A stretch of DNA of 52,555 nucleotides from Methylobacterium sp. Leaf125 (lineage in GTDB: Bacteria; Pseudomonadota; Alphaproteobacteria; Rhizobiales; Beijerinckiaceae), in the NCBI RefSeq assembly GCF_001423085.1, contig NZ_LMNU01000011.1, positions 1 through 52,555 of the forward strand, in the 5' to 3' direction. Each line of letters opens with the position of its first letter. Position 1 is the stretch's first letter. The notes under the pieces are model-generated. The model saw only the letters and a program-made list of their open reading frames with translations. It ran no database searches and had not been told where the DNA came from. Of this stretch, positions 42,729 to 50,331 are shown piece after piece. The translations under genes were made by a program, and so were the position numbers.

Positions 42729-43664
42729 TCAGGGGGCCACGCCGGCCCGCGGGTCGACGCGGGCGATGCGCGACAGGAGGTAGTCGACCTCCGCCCGGCC
42801 CTGCGCCGACAGGCTCGCGGCCGGTTTGCGCTGGGCGTCCGAGGCGAAGATCCCGCGCTTCCGGAAGACGTACTTGCGCACCGCCAGGCCCAGGGGGCCC
42901 TGCTGCTGTTCGTATCGCAAATACGGCAGGTGCGCGTCGAAGAGGTCGTGGGCCGCATCGCGCTCGCCGGCCCGCGACAGGCGCACGACGTCGACGAGCA
43001 TCTCCGGGAAGGCGTAGCCGGTATTGGCCCCGTCCGCGCCGCGCTCCATCTCGAAGTCGAGGAACAGGCCGCCGTTGCCGGTGAGGATCGCGATGTGGCG
43101 CATCGAGCCATCCTGCTCGAAGCCGCGCAGGGCGGTGATCTTGTCGAGGCCCGGCCAGTCCTCGTGCTTGAGCATGACGCAGGACGGGGTCTCGGTGACG
43201 ATCCGGCGGATGACGGCGGGCGTCATCACCACCGAGAAGGTGAGCGGGTAATCCTGGATCACGAAGGGCACGTCGGGGCCGATCGCCTCGGCAGCGTTGC
43301 GGTAATAGGCCACCACCTGGTCGTCGGTGCGCAGGGTGTTGGGCGGCCCGATCATGACGCCGGCCGCACCCAGCTCCATCACCTCCCGGGCGAGCGAGCG
43401 CATGGCCGCGAAGCCCGGGGCCGAGACGCCCACGAGGACCGGCACGTCCATGCGCCCGATGACCCGCCGGGCGATGGCCACCGCCTCGGCATGGTCGAGC
43501 TTCGGCGCCTCGCCGAGCTGGCCCAGGATGGTGAGGCCGTCGATGCCCGCGCCGAGGAAGAAATCCGACATCCGGTCGAGGGAGGTCTCGTCGACCCGAC
43601 CGTCGGGATGGAAGGGCGTCGGGGCGATCGGGATCACGCCCTTGATCGCGCTGGTGAGAGCCAT
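42729..43664 (-). CDS. Dihydrodipicolinate synthase/N-acetylneuraminate lyase family protein
   Basis: 311 residues, class I aldolase TIM barrel: catalytic Tyr139 (VIQDYPLTF) and Schiff-base Lys166 (CVMLKHED). The substrate-carboxylate motif GTTGE/GSTGE of DapA and NanA reads GQLGE here (residues 48-52), so it is not a true DapA. It probably cleaves or dehydrates a 2-keto-3-deoxy acid from the neighbouring dehydratase. ATG 43664 follows GGAGGACACC. The C-terminal helical segment (FAHLP-like, FRKRGIFASDAQRKPAASLS) is long. Confidence 0.85.
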   Translation of the reverse strand: MALTSAIKGVIPIAPTPFHPDGRVDETSLDRMSDFFLGAGIDGLTILGQLGEAPKLDHAEAVAIARRVIGRMDVPVLVGVSAPGFAAMRSLAREVMELGAAGVMIGPPNTLRTDDQVVAYYRNAAEAIGPDVPFVIQDYPLTFSVVMTPAVIRRIVTETPSCVMLKHEDWPGLDKITALRGFEQDGSMRHIAILTGNGGLFLDFEMERGADGANTGYAFPEMLVDVVRLSRAGERDAAHDLFDAHLPYLRYEQQQGPLGLAVRKYVFRKRGIFASDAQRKPAASLSAQGRAEVDYLLSRIARVDPRAGVAP

Positions 43665-43723
43665 GGTGTCCTCCGGAGTAGCAGAATCGCCCGCGCGGCC
43701 GTGCCGCCCGGAACCTCGGGGCG

Positions 43724-44509
43724 TCAGACGCTGGGGATCAGCCCGCCATCGACCCGGGTCACCGACCCGGTGACGTAGGCGGCCCGGGCGCTCGCCAGGA
43801 AGGCGACGACGTCGCCGTACTCGCGCGGATCGCCGTAGCGCCCGAGGGGGATCGCGGCCGTGCTCTCGGCCGTCACGGCCTCCACGGCGCGGCCCTCGCG
43901 CGCGGCCTTGGCGTTGTCGAGGAACAGGATGCGCTGCGTCGCGATGCGGCCGGGGAGTACGACGTTGACCGTGACGCCGTCGGCCCCGACCTCCCGCGCC
44001 AGGGTCTTGGACCAGCCGACCAGGGAGAGCCGCAGCGCGTTCGAGATCGCGAGGTTCGGGATCGGCGCGACGATGCCGGAGGAGGTGCTGGTGATGACCC
44101 GGCCCCATTTCCGGGCGCGCATGCCCGGCAGGACCCGGTCGGTGATCGCGATGACCGAGACCACCATGGCCTGGAAGTGCCGGGTCCAGAGCTCGGGCGC
44201 CTGGCCCGAGGCCGGCGTCGGCGGCGGGCCGCCGGTGTTGTTGACGAGGATGTCCACGGGGCCGAGCCGCGCCTCGATGGCGGCGACGTGCCCCTCGATC
44301 TGCGACAGGTCGGCGAGGTCCCAGGTCAGGGCCATCCCCTCCGACCCGGTCGACGCGATGGCCGCGAGGGTGGGCGCGAGGGCACCGGCATCGATGTCGG
44401 CCGCCGCGACCCGGGCGCCCTCGGCCGCCAGCGCCGTGGCGATGGCGCGCCCGAGGCCTCCGCCGGCTCCGAGGACGAGGGCCGTCCTGCCGCGCAATCC
44501 GAGATCCAT
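43724..44509 (-). CDS. SDR-family oxidoreductase lacking the canonical YxxxK
   Basis: 261 residues. The Rossmann motif LGAGGGLGRAIA and VNNTGGPPP are clear. The usual catalytic YxASK is replaced: the aligned segment reads PIPNLAISNALRLSLVGWSKTLA, with Leu for Tyr and Asn for Lys, while the Ser region (STSSG) remains. This LAxSNAxR pattern recurs in a subgroup of SDR proteins as far as I recall. In the sugar-acid cluster it may act as an oxidoreductase with other catalytic groups. ATG 44509 has AGGAG at 7 bases; the frame extends upstream without support. Confidence 0.85.
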   Translation of the reverse strand: MDLGLRGRTALVLGAGGGLGRAIATALAAEGARVAAADIDAGALAPTLAAIASTGSEGMALTWDLADLSQIEGHVAAIEARLGPVDILVNNTGGPPPTPASGQAPELWTRHFQAMVVSVIAITDRVLPGMRARKWGRVITSTSSGIVAPIPNLAISNALRLSLVGWSKTLAREVGADGVTVNVVLPGRIATQRILFLDNAKAAREGRAVEAVTAESTAAIPLGRYGDPREYGDVVAFLASARAAYVTGSVTRVDGGLIPSV

Positions 44510-45015
44510 CGGCCGCTCCTCCGCGCTGAACACTCTCGACGGGCGGTCGAGGCGTGTCCCGGGGGCGGTGTGCTCCACCCTCCGGCGAAGGCTGTTCTAC
44601 AGGCTTGCGGCGGCGGCGATAAGCGGGAGGCGACGACGTTCCGCCGGTCCGGGAGGGAAAACTCGCCGGGCCGGGGCCGGGATCCGGTGACTAGGCCGGC
44701 CGCTCAGACCGGATGGGCGCCGGCGTCGATCAGCCGTTGGTAGTGGCCGAGCCAGGCCTGGATCATGCGGACGAACAGGCCGTCGGCGGCCGGGCTGCGC
44801 GGCAGGACGGACGGGGAGACGGTGGGGGAAGCGGACATGGCGATCTCGCGCAGTCGGGACGGGGGCGAGCAGGACGCTCGCGATGAGCGTGATCTGGGCC
44901 CGATGGTGCGCTGCAGCAATCGCTCTGACGACGGGACGATGATGCGCTCCATGCATGGCGCGGCAGGAATTCCTTAACCCTCCTCTGCGTGGCGCGGCCG
45001 AGCCGCCGGCCGCGA
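44510..45015. other. Intergenic region with one possible tiny gene
   Basis: 506 bp between the SDR gene and the 2-hydroxyacid dehydrogenase gene, both leftward. Apart from the 44-residue frame at 44704-44838 nothing is supported; frames on both strands are short or lack starts. A promoter for the SDR-lyase-dehydratase genes is probably here. Confidence 0.5.
44704..44838 (-). CDS. Possible 44-residue small protein
   Basis: MSASPTVSPSVLPRSPAADGL followed by FVRMIQAWLGHYQRLIDAGAHPV: an unstructured start and an amphipathic helix rich in aromatic and basic residues, reminiscent of short DUF1127-type proteins. ATG 44838 has a GCGAGA word 5-10 bases upstream. A longer frame to 44952 exists. Weak evidence; may be noise. 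Confidence 0.35.
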   Translation of the reverse strand: MSASPTVSPSVLPRSPAADGLFVRMIQAWLGHYQRLIDAGAHPV

Positions 45016-46011
45016 TCACTCCGCCCTCTGCAGGGCCTCCGGGTTGACGAGGTTCGGAGGCGCGACGCCGCGCAGGATGCACAGCATCGCCTCGGCGGCG
45101 CCGAGGCCCATCACCCGCAGGCTCGCGGCACTGGTACCGGCGACGTGCGGGGTCAGGAGCAGGTTCGGGCAGGCGAAGTAGGGATGGTCCGCGGGTAACG
45201 GCTGGGTCCCGAACACGTCGAGGGCCGCACCCCCGATCGCCCCCGCCCGCAGGGCTGCCGCGAGGGCGTCGTCGCGCACGATGGGACCGCGCGCCACGTT
45301 GATCAGCACGGCGTCGGGCCGCATCCGGCCGATCAGCCCCGCATCGACGAGGCCGCGGGTCTCGGGCGTCAGCGGGCAGGCGACGACCACGGCGTCGCTT
45401 TCCGCGAACAGGGTCTCCCGGTCCACCGGCTCGATCAGTCCGCCGGCGGTGTTCGGGCTTCGGGAATGGCCGAGCACCCGCAGGCCGAAGCCGTGGCGGG
45501 CGATGGCGGCGACCCGGCGGCCGATCTCCCCGGTGCCGAGGACGCCGAGGGTCGTCCCGCCGATCTCGCCGAGGTCGCTCGCCCGGGATTTCGCCGGGAG
45601 CCAGCCGGCTTCGCGCAGGGTGCGGTCCAGGGGCGCGAGCTGGCGGCGCAGGTGGAGCAGGGCCGCGAAAACGTACTCGGCCACCGCCTGGGTGTTGCTG
45701 CCGGGCAGGTTGGCCACCGGGATGCCGCGGGCCGTCGCCGCCTCCAGGGGCACGAAGTCGAGCCCGACCCCGTGGCGCACGATGCCGCGCAGGAGCGGCG
45801 CGTGGTCGAGGATGTCGTCGGGCAATTGCGCCCGCACGATCAGGCCTGCCGCCTCGGCCGCCAGGGCCCGCAGGGTCTCGGGCCGGGTGTCCGCGGCGGT
45901 GAGCACCCGGGCCTCGCCCGAGAGCCGGGCGATGGCCTCCGGATGGATGGGATTGGTCAGGACCACCAGGGGGCGGAGGTCTGGCGATCTTTCTTGCCGG
46001 GATACGCTCAC
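45016..46011 (-). CDS. D-isomer-specific 2-hydroxyacid dehydrogenase
   Basis: 331 residues. NAD-binding motif GVLGTGEIGRRVA, catalytic Arg in NVARGPIV, catalytic His in LTPHVAGTS. The usual catalytic Glu, 29 residues after that Arg, is Gln: the motif is ALDVFGTQPLP instead of DVFxxEP. I believe a QPLP subgroup of these enzymes exists. It probably acts on a 2-hydroxy or 2-oxo acid in the pathway of the adjacent enzymes. Start is GTG 46011 (no ATG near); the gene follows the 3-hydroxyacyl-CoA-dehydrogenase-like gene after 61 bases. Confidence 0.87.
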   Translation of the reverse strand: MSVSRQERSPDLRPLVVLTNPIHPEAIARLSGEARVLTAADTRPETLRALAAEAAGLIVRAQLPDDILDHAPLLRGIVRHGVGLDFVPLEAATARGIPVANLPGSNTQAVAEYVFAALLHLRRQLAPLDRTLREAGWLPAKSRASDLGEIGGTTLGVLGTGEIGRRVAAIARHGFGLRVLGHSRSPNTAGGLIEPVDRETLFAESDAVVVACPLTPETRGLVDAGLIGRMRPDAVLINVARGPIVRDDALAAALRAGAIGGAALDVFGTQPLPADHPYFACPNLLLTPHVAGTSAASLRVMGLGAAEAMLCILRGVAPPNLVNPEALQRAE

Positions 46012-46072
46012 GCTGTGTCTGCCTTCGGGAATGCGGGCGGGGCCGATCCGGGATCGGGCGGCGTGCGGTGGC

Positions 46073-47011
46073 TCAGGGGTCCTGCCCCGCCACCTCGGTG
46101 CGGGCCTTGAGGATCTCGATGAGCGCGCGGTCGCGGCGCTCCGTCAGGATCGCGAGCGAGCGGCCGGCAGCCTCCGCCTCGATCCCGGCGACGATCCGGT
46201 CCTTGACGTCCTCGGTCAGCTCCGGGGTCCCGAGGCTGGCCCAGCGCCGGACCTGGCTCGGACCGAGGTGGTCGAGATAGTGCCGGATGCCGCCCGCCCC
46301 GCCCCCGAGATGATAGGTCATGTGCGGCCCCATCGCGGCCCAGCGCAGGCCCGGGCCGTTGCACAGGGCGGCGTCGATGTCGGCGACGCTCGCCACCCCT
46401 TCGGCCACGAGGTTGACGGCTTCTCGGTAGAGGGCCGAGGCGAGGCGGTTGGCGATATGGCCCGGCATCTCGCGGGCGAGCACCACCGGCCGGCGCCCGA
46501 GCCGGGCGTAGAAGGCGGCGGCCCGGGCCGCCGTGGCGGGGTCGCCGGCCACGATCTCCACCAGGGGCACGAGGTGGGGCGGGTGGAACGGGTGCGCCAC
46601 CACGATCCGCTCGGGCCGGGCGCAGTCGGCCACGAGGGCGCTGCGCAGCATCGCCGAGGTGCTCGAGGCGACGAGGATCGACGGGGGCAGCCGGCGATCG
46701 ACCTCCGCCAGCAGGGCGCGCTTGACCGCCTCGTTCTCCGGCGCGTTCTCCTGCACGAAGCCCGTGCCCGCGAGCGCGTCCTCCAGACGGTCGTGGAAGC
46801 GCAGCGTGCCCTGCCCGGTCAGGCCGAGCTCGGCCAGCTGCGTCCGCGCCGCCTCGACCGCGCGGACGGCCGCCGCCGCGAAGCCGGGCGCCGGGTCGTA
46901 GGCCGCCACGTCGAGGCCGTGGGCGAGGAACAGGGCCGCCCAGCTGGCGCCCAGGGTTCCGCAGCCCAACACGGTGACCCGTTCGATTTCATCCATTTCA
47001 ATGGCTGTCAA
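46073..47011 (-). CDS. 3-hydroxyacyl-CoA dehydrogenase family protein (carnitine/gulonate dehydrogenase-like)
   Basis: 312 residues. NAD motif TVLGCGTLGASWAALFLAHGLDVAAYDP, catalytic His in AHPFHPPHLVPLVEIV, Asn in PGHIANRLASALYREAVNLVAEG. Length and the C-terminal segment (GPGLRWAAMGPHMTYHLGGGAGG) match the stand-alone group of L-carnitine dehydrogenase and L-gulonate 3-dehydrogenase rather than fatty-acid FadB. It is the first gene of the leftward set and divergent from the ABC importer, so a hydroxyacid imported by that system is a likely substrate. Alternative start at ATG 46996. Confidence 0.88.
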   Translation of the reverse strand: MTAIEMDEIERVTVLGCGTLGASWAALFLAHGLDVAAYDPAPGFAAAAVRAVEAARTQLAELGLTGQGTLRFHDRLEDALAGTGFVQENAPENEAVKRALLAEVDRRLPPSILVASSTSAMLRSALVADCARPERIVVAHPFHPPHLVPLVEIVAGDPATAARAAAFYARLGRRPVVLAREMPGHIANRLASALYREAVNLVAEGVASVADIDAALCNGPGLRWAAMGPHMTYHLGGGAGGIRHYLDHLGPSQVRRWASLGTPELTEDVKDRIVAGIEAEAAGRSLAILTERRDRALIEILKARTEVAGQDP

Positions 47012-47045
47012 AACTCTCTCCCGGGCGGGTTTACTTTCGAATCCA

Positions 47046-47059
47046 GAATACGCTTATTC
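47046..47059. promoter_or_regulatory. Small palindrome in the ABC importer/dehydrogenase divergent region
   Basis: GAATA-CGCT-TATTC (47046-47059) in the only AT-rich patch of the 114-bp divergent gap. It could be an operator or overlap promoter elements. No regulator gene is adjacent. Confidence 0.35.
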
Positions 47060-47125
47060 AACCCTGTACCGACCGTTTTCGCGGCGGACGAAGTGGGCGA
47101 CACGACCCGCGACCGGAGGAAGCCG

Positions 47126-48118
47126 ATGTTCAAGCGCCACGCGACCGCGCGCGCAGCCCTGCTCGTTCTCGCGACCTTGGGGGGGCTCGGCAGCGCCCGG
47201 GCCGAGGATGTGGTGCGCCTCGGCAACCTGAAATTCGCCCATTACGGCGCCATCTCCTACATGAAGGAGATCGCTCCGAAATTCGGCCTGAAGATCGACG
47301 AGAAGGTCTTCGCCAAGGGGGCCGACATCTACCCCGCCATGGCGGTGGACCAGATCGACATCTCGGCCTCAGGCGCCGACGGCGCCGTGGCCGCGCGCGG
47401 CAACGGCGTGAAGCTCTACGTGGTGGCGGGCTTCGCCAATGGCGGCGTGCGCATCCTGCGCCGGCCCGACCTCGACACCGTCAAGACCCTCAAGGACGTG
47501 AAGGGCCTGAAGGTCGCCACCGTCCGCGGCGGCACCCAGGACCTGATGCTCCTGGCCGAACTCGACAAGCACGGGATGACCTGGTCCGAGCGGGCCGGCA
47601 AGGACGTGCAGCTGATCTACTTCAACAACTACGCCGACCTGAACCAGGCCCTGGCGCAGAAATACGTCGACGTGATCTGCCAGAGCGAGCCGCAATCGAC
47701 CCAGGCCATCAGCGCCGGCTACGCCACCGAGGTGGTCAAGCCCTACGACACGCCCATCGGCGTGCCGGTGCGTCCGCTGGTGATGACCGAGAAGATGTAC
47801 AACGAGCGTCCCGAGGTCGCCGCCAAGGTGCTCAAGCTGTTCGTCGCCGCCACGAAGGCCTTCATCGACGACCCGGCGCTGGCCGAGAAATACGTCCGCG
47901 AGACCGTGTTCAAGGGCCAGCTCTCGAGCCAGGATTTCCGCGACGGCATGGCCAACGCCAAGTACACCTACGACGTGCCGGCCGGGCACATGCAGACCAC
48001 GACCGACTACATGGTCAAGTACGGCCTCGGTAAGATGGTGAACCCGCCGAAATCCGATGCCGAGTGGGTGAAGACCGACCTCCTCGACAAGGCCAAAGCC
48101 GAACTCAAGACGAACTGA
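47126..48118 (+). CDS. NitT/TauT-type ABC transporter, periplasmic substrate-binding protein
   Basis: 330 residues. Signal peptide (MFKRHATARAALLVLATLGGLGSARA) then a class II binding-protein fold: VRLGNLKFAHYGAISYMKEIAPKFGL, MAVDQIDISASGADGAVAARGNGVKLYVVAGFANGG, KGLKVATVRGGTQDLMLLAELDKHGM, VDVICQSEPQSTQAI. This is the SsuA/TauA/THI5-like group, binding small acids, sulfonates or heterocycles. CGGAGGA lies 6 bases before ATG 47126. Shared direction and 8-base spacing to the permease make one operon. The substrate is unknown; the divergent acid-processing enzymes suggest an organic acid. Confidence 0.9.
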   Translation: MFKRHATARAALLVLATLGGLGSARAEDVVRLGNLKFAHYGAISYMKEIAPKFGLKIDEKVFAKGADIYPAMAVDQIDISASGADGAVAARGNGVKLYVVAGFANGGVRILRRPDLDTVKTLKDVKGLKVATVRGGTQDLMLLAELDKHGMTWSERAGKDVQLIYFNNYADLNQALAQKYVDVICQSEPQSTQAISAGYATEVVKPYDTPIGVPVRPLVMTEKMYNERPEVAAKVLKLFVAATKAFIDDPALAEKYVRETVFKGQLSSQDFRDGMANAKYTYDVPAGHMQTTTDYMVKYGLGKMVNPPKSDAEWVKTDLLDKAKAELKTN

Positions 48119-48126
48119 GCGGACCC

Positions 48127-48930
48127 ATGCATCGGCTCCGCGGCGCGATCGTCCCCCTCGTTCTCCTGATCCTGTGGGAGGTGCTGAGCCGGGCCGGCGT
48201 GTTCTCCCCCATCGTGCTGCCGCCGCCGAGCGCGGTGGCGGTGAAGTGGTACCAGGGCATCCTGCCCGGGCTGCCCTACGACCCGGCGACCGAAGGCTAC
48301 TGGCACTGGGTGTTCTCCGGCGAGATGCCCCACGACGCCATCGCCAGTCTCGCCCGGGTCCTCACCGGGTTCTGCCTCGGCGCCGGCCTCGCGGTGCCGG
48401 TCGGGCTCCTCCTCGGGACCAGCGACCGGCTCTACGGGCTGTTCAGCCCGCTCCTCGAGATCCTGCGGCCGATCCCGCCGATCGCGTACATTCCCCTCGC
48501 CATCGTCTGGTTCGGCCTCGGCAATCCGCCGGCGCTGTTCCTGATCGCGCTGGGCACCTTCTTCCCCGTGCTGGTCAACACCATCGCGGGGGTGCGCCAA
48601 GTGGATTCGATCTACATCCGCGCCGCCCGCAACCTCGGGGCCGGTTCCTGGACGATGTTTCGCCGGGTGATCCTGCCGGCGGCGAGTCCCTTCGTACTCG
48701 CAGGCATGCGCATCGGCATCGGCACCGCCTTCATCGTGGTCATCGTCGCCGAGATGATCGCGGTCTCGGACGGGCTCGGCTACCGCATCCTGGAGGCCCG
48801 CGAGTACATGTGGTCCGACAAGATCATCGGCGGCATGCTGACCATCGGCGTCCTCGGGCTCATCATCGACGGGGCGATGTCGCGCCTCAACGACCACCTC
48901 CTGCGCTGGCATCGCGGCCTTGAACGCTGA
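48127..48930 (+). CDS. ABC transporter permease (SsuC/TauC family)
   Basis: 267 residues with about six membrane helices and the permease coupling loop IYIRAARNLGAGSWTMFRRVILPAASPFVLAGMRIGIG (EAA motif). The helix region LEILRPIPPIAYIPLAIVWFGLGNPPALFLIALGTFFPVLVNTIAGV is a signature of the NitT/TauT family. It lies 8 bases after the binding-protein gene and precedes the ATPase gene by 16 bases. Confidence 0.92.
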   Translation: MHRLRGAIVPLVLLILWEVLSRAGVFSPIVLPPPSAVAVKWYQGILPGLPYDPATEGYWHWVFSGEMPHDAIASLARVLTGFCLGAGLAVPVGLLLGTSDRLYGLFSPLLEILRPIPPIAYIPLAIVWFGLGNPPALFLIALGTFFPVLVNTIAGVRQVDSIYIRAARNLGAGSWTMFRRVILPAASPFVLAGMRIGIGTAFIVVIVAEMIAVSDGLGYRILEAREYMWSDKIIGGMLTIGVLGLIIDGAMSRLNDHLLRWHRGLER

Positions 48931-48946
48931 ACCGGGACGCCTGATC

Positions 48947-49741
48947 ATGTCGGCGCAAATCGAGATCGCCCACGCCAGCAAGGTGTTCGGGACGGGCGAC
49001 GGCGCCGTGCCGGCCCTGGACGACATCACCGCCACGGTGCCGGAGGGGCAGTTCCTCTGCCTGCTCGGGCCGTCCGGCTGCGGCAAGTCCACCCTGCTCA
49101 ACGCCATCGCGGGCTTCACCCCGCTCAGCGCCGGGCAGATCATCATGGGCGGCCGCCCCGTCACCGAGCCCGGACCCGACCGCGGCATGGTTTTCCAGGA
49201 ATACGCGCTGTTCCCCTGGATGAACGTGGAGGACAACGTCCGCTTCGGTCTCGACATCCGGGGCGTGCCGCGGACCGACGCCACGGTGACGGTGGACCGC
49301 ATCGTCGCCACCCTCGGCCTGTCGGATTTCCGCAAGCGCTACCCGAAGGACCTCTCGGGCGGCATGCGCCAGCGCGTGGCCATCGCCCGCATCCTGGCCC
49401 TCGACCCGCCGGTGATGCTGATGGACGAGCCCTTCGGGGCCCTCGACGCCCTGACCCGGCGGACCCTGCAGGACGAGTTGCTGCGGATCTGGGCCGAGTA
49501 CCGCAAGACGGTGATCTTCGTCACCCATTCCATCGAGGAGGCGATCTACCTCGCGGACCGCATCCTGGTGATGACCTACCGGCCGGGGCGCATCAAGCGC
49601 GACATGACGGTGGAGATTCCGCGCCCGCGCGACACCGCCTCGGGCGAGTTCAACGCCCTCAAGCGCGAACTCGCCGGCCTCGTGATGGCCGAGCAGCAGC
49701 GCTTTACCAGCGCGGAGCTGCACGGGGCGGCCGTGGATTGA
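48947..49741 (+). CDS. ABC transporter ATP-binding protein (SsuB/TauB family)
   Basis: 264 residues. Walker A GPSGCGKST, Q-loop in VFQEYALFPW, signature LSGGMRQR, Walker B VMLMDEPFGALD and switch His in FVTHSIEEAIYLADRI are all present. The ALDALTRRTLQDELLRIW segment is typical of nitrate/sulfonate/taurine ATPases. ATG 48947 gives the natural N-terminus (SAQIEIAHASKVFG); TTG 48920 would overlap the permease gene and add nine residues. Third gene of the importer. Confidence 0.93.
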   Translation: MSAQIEIAHASKVFGTGDGAVPALDDITATVPEGQFLCLLGPSGCGKSTLLNAIAGFTPLSAGQIIMGGRPVTEPGPDRGMVFQEYALFPWMNVEDNVRFGLDIRGVPRTDATVTVDRIVATLGLSDFRKRYPKDLSGGMRQRVAIARILALDPPVMLMDEPFGALDALTRRTLQDELLRIWAEYRKTVIFVTHSIEEAIYLADRILVMTYRPGRIKRDMTVEIPRPRDTASGEFNALKRELAGLVMAEQQRFTSAELHGAAVD

Positions 49742-49750
49742 GCGCAGTCC

Positions 49751-49795
49751 TGGCGCACCGATATCTGGCGCACCGACATCTGGCGACCCGACAGA
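49751..49795. repeat. 15-bp tandem repeat, 3 units, after the importer operon
   Basis: TGGCGCACCGATATC (49751-49765), TGGCGCACCGACATC (49766-49780), TGGCGACCCGACAGA (49781-49795). It begins 10 bases after the ATPase stop codon, outside coding sequence. Confidence 0.88.
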
Positions 49796-49800
49796 AGAAC

Positions 49801-49825
49801 GCCCGCAGGCCGGTGGGCCGCGGGC
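49801..49825 (+). terminator. Hairpin after the ABC importer operon
   Basis: GCCCGC-A-GGCC, loop GGTG, GGCC-GCGGGC: a 10-bp stem with one bulged A. Only a weak T-rich stretch (GGTTGTTG) follows, so termination efficiency is uncertain. Confidence 0.6.
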
Positions 49826-49938
49826 GCTGAAGGTTGTTGCCAATCACCCGAGGACCAGCACGGGCAGCCCGGGAAGGAAAGCGGTTCGGACGCCGGCTGG
49901 CAAGATGAAAAGCGTCAATTGATCGGTGCACCTGTTCG

Positions 49939-49985
49939 GAACGGCCGCTTTTTCAGAATGGCCGCTTCTCAGAATGGCCCTGGGC
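49939..49985. repeat. 16/17-bp tandem repeat at the 3' end of a small gene
   Basis: GAACGGCCGCTTTTTCA (49939-49955), GAATGGCCGCTTCTCA (49956-49971), GAATGGCCCTGGGC (49972-49985). The stop codon of the leftward gene (49969-49971) falls at the unit border, so the duplication may have extended or rewritten the C-terminus. Confidence 0.75.
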
Positions 49986-50253
49986 CCAGGCTCTCCGCCA
50001 ATTGGAGTGCCTCGAGGACGGCCTTGCCGATGCGGTCCGCCTCGTCCTCACCGGCGGCATTGGCCAGGACGACGGCCACGGGCCGGGGAACCGACAGCGC
50101 CTGTGCTCCGACGGTGACCTGAAGCTCGTCGCCGTGGGGCGCTTCGATGCGGCGAAGGCCGACCCGCAGGCCGGCCGCTTCCCCGAAGACGCGCTCCAGG
50201 CCTGCCAGGGCCTCCCGGCTCGTGCCGAAATCGCCCGTGATGACATCAGCCAT
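49969..50253 (-). CDS. Small hypothetical protein
   Basis: 94 residues, no known domain: MADVITGDFGTSREALAGLERVFGEAAGLRVGLRRIEAPHGDELQVTVGAQALSVPRPVAVVLANAAGEDEADRIGKAVLEAL. A helical start, beta-like middle and helical end suggest a small soluble domain. AAGGAAGAG precedes ATG 50253. It is followed on the same strand by a DUF2171 gene upstream, so they may be co-transcribed. Confidence 0.65.
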   Translation of the reverse strand: MADVITGDFGTSREALAGLERVFGEAAGLRVGLRRIEAPHGDELQVTVGAQALSVPRPVAVVLANAAGEDEADRIGKAVLEALQLAESLGPGPF

Positions 50254-50331
50254 GGGTTCTCTTCCTTCGGGTCGGCGAGGCGGATGCGCGGACCCGGTCG
50301 CCGACGGACCCGGCGAAGGGGCGCGGGGCGA

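Larger units (their letters stand above)
49742..49968. other. Intergenic region with repeats and a hairpin
   Basis: 227 bp after the importer operon. It holds a 15-bp tandem repeat (49751-49795), a terminator-like hairpin (49801-49825) and part of a 16/17-bp repeat (49939-49985) that runs into the end of the next gene. No gene is seen. Confidence 0.6.

Noticed and set aside
42729..43664. Calling the DapA-family protein dihydrodipicolinate synthase
   Set aside because: The GTTGE motif is replaced by GQLGE and the gene lies in a catabolic cluster, not with lysine genes. Only the family is assigned.
488..49985. Tandem repeats as a CRISPR array
   Set aside because: Units are 15-18 bp, directly adjacent without spacers, and differ in sequence between loci. 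No cas genes.
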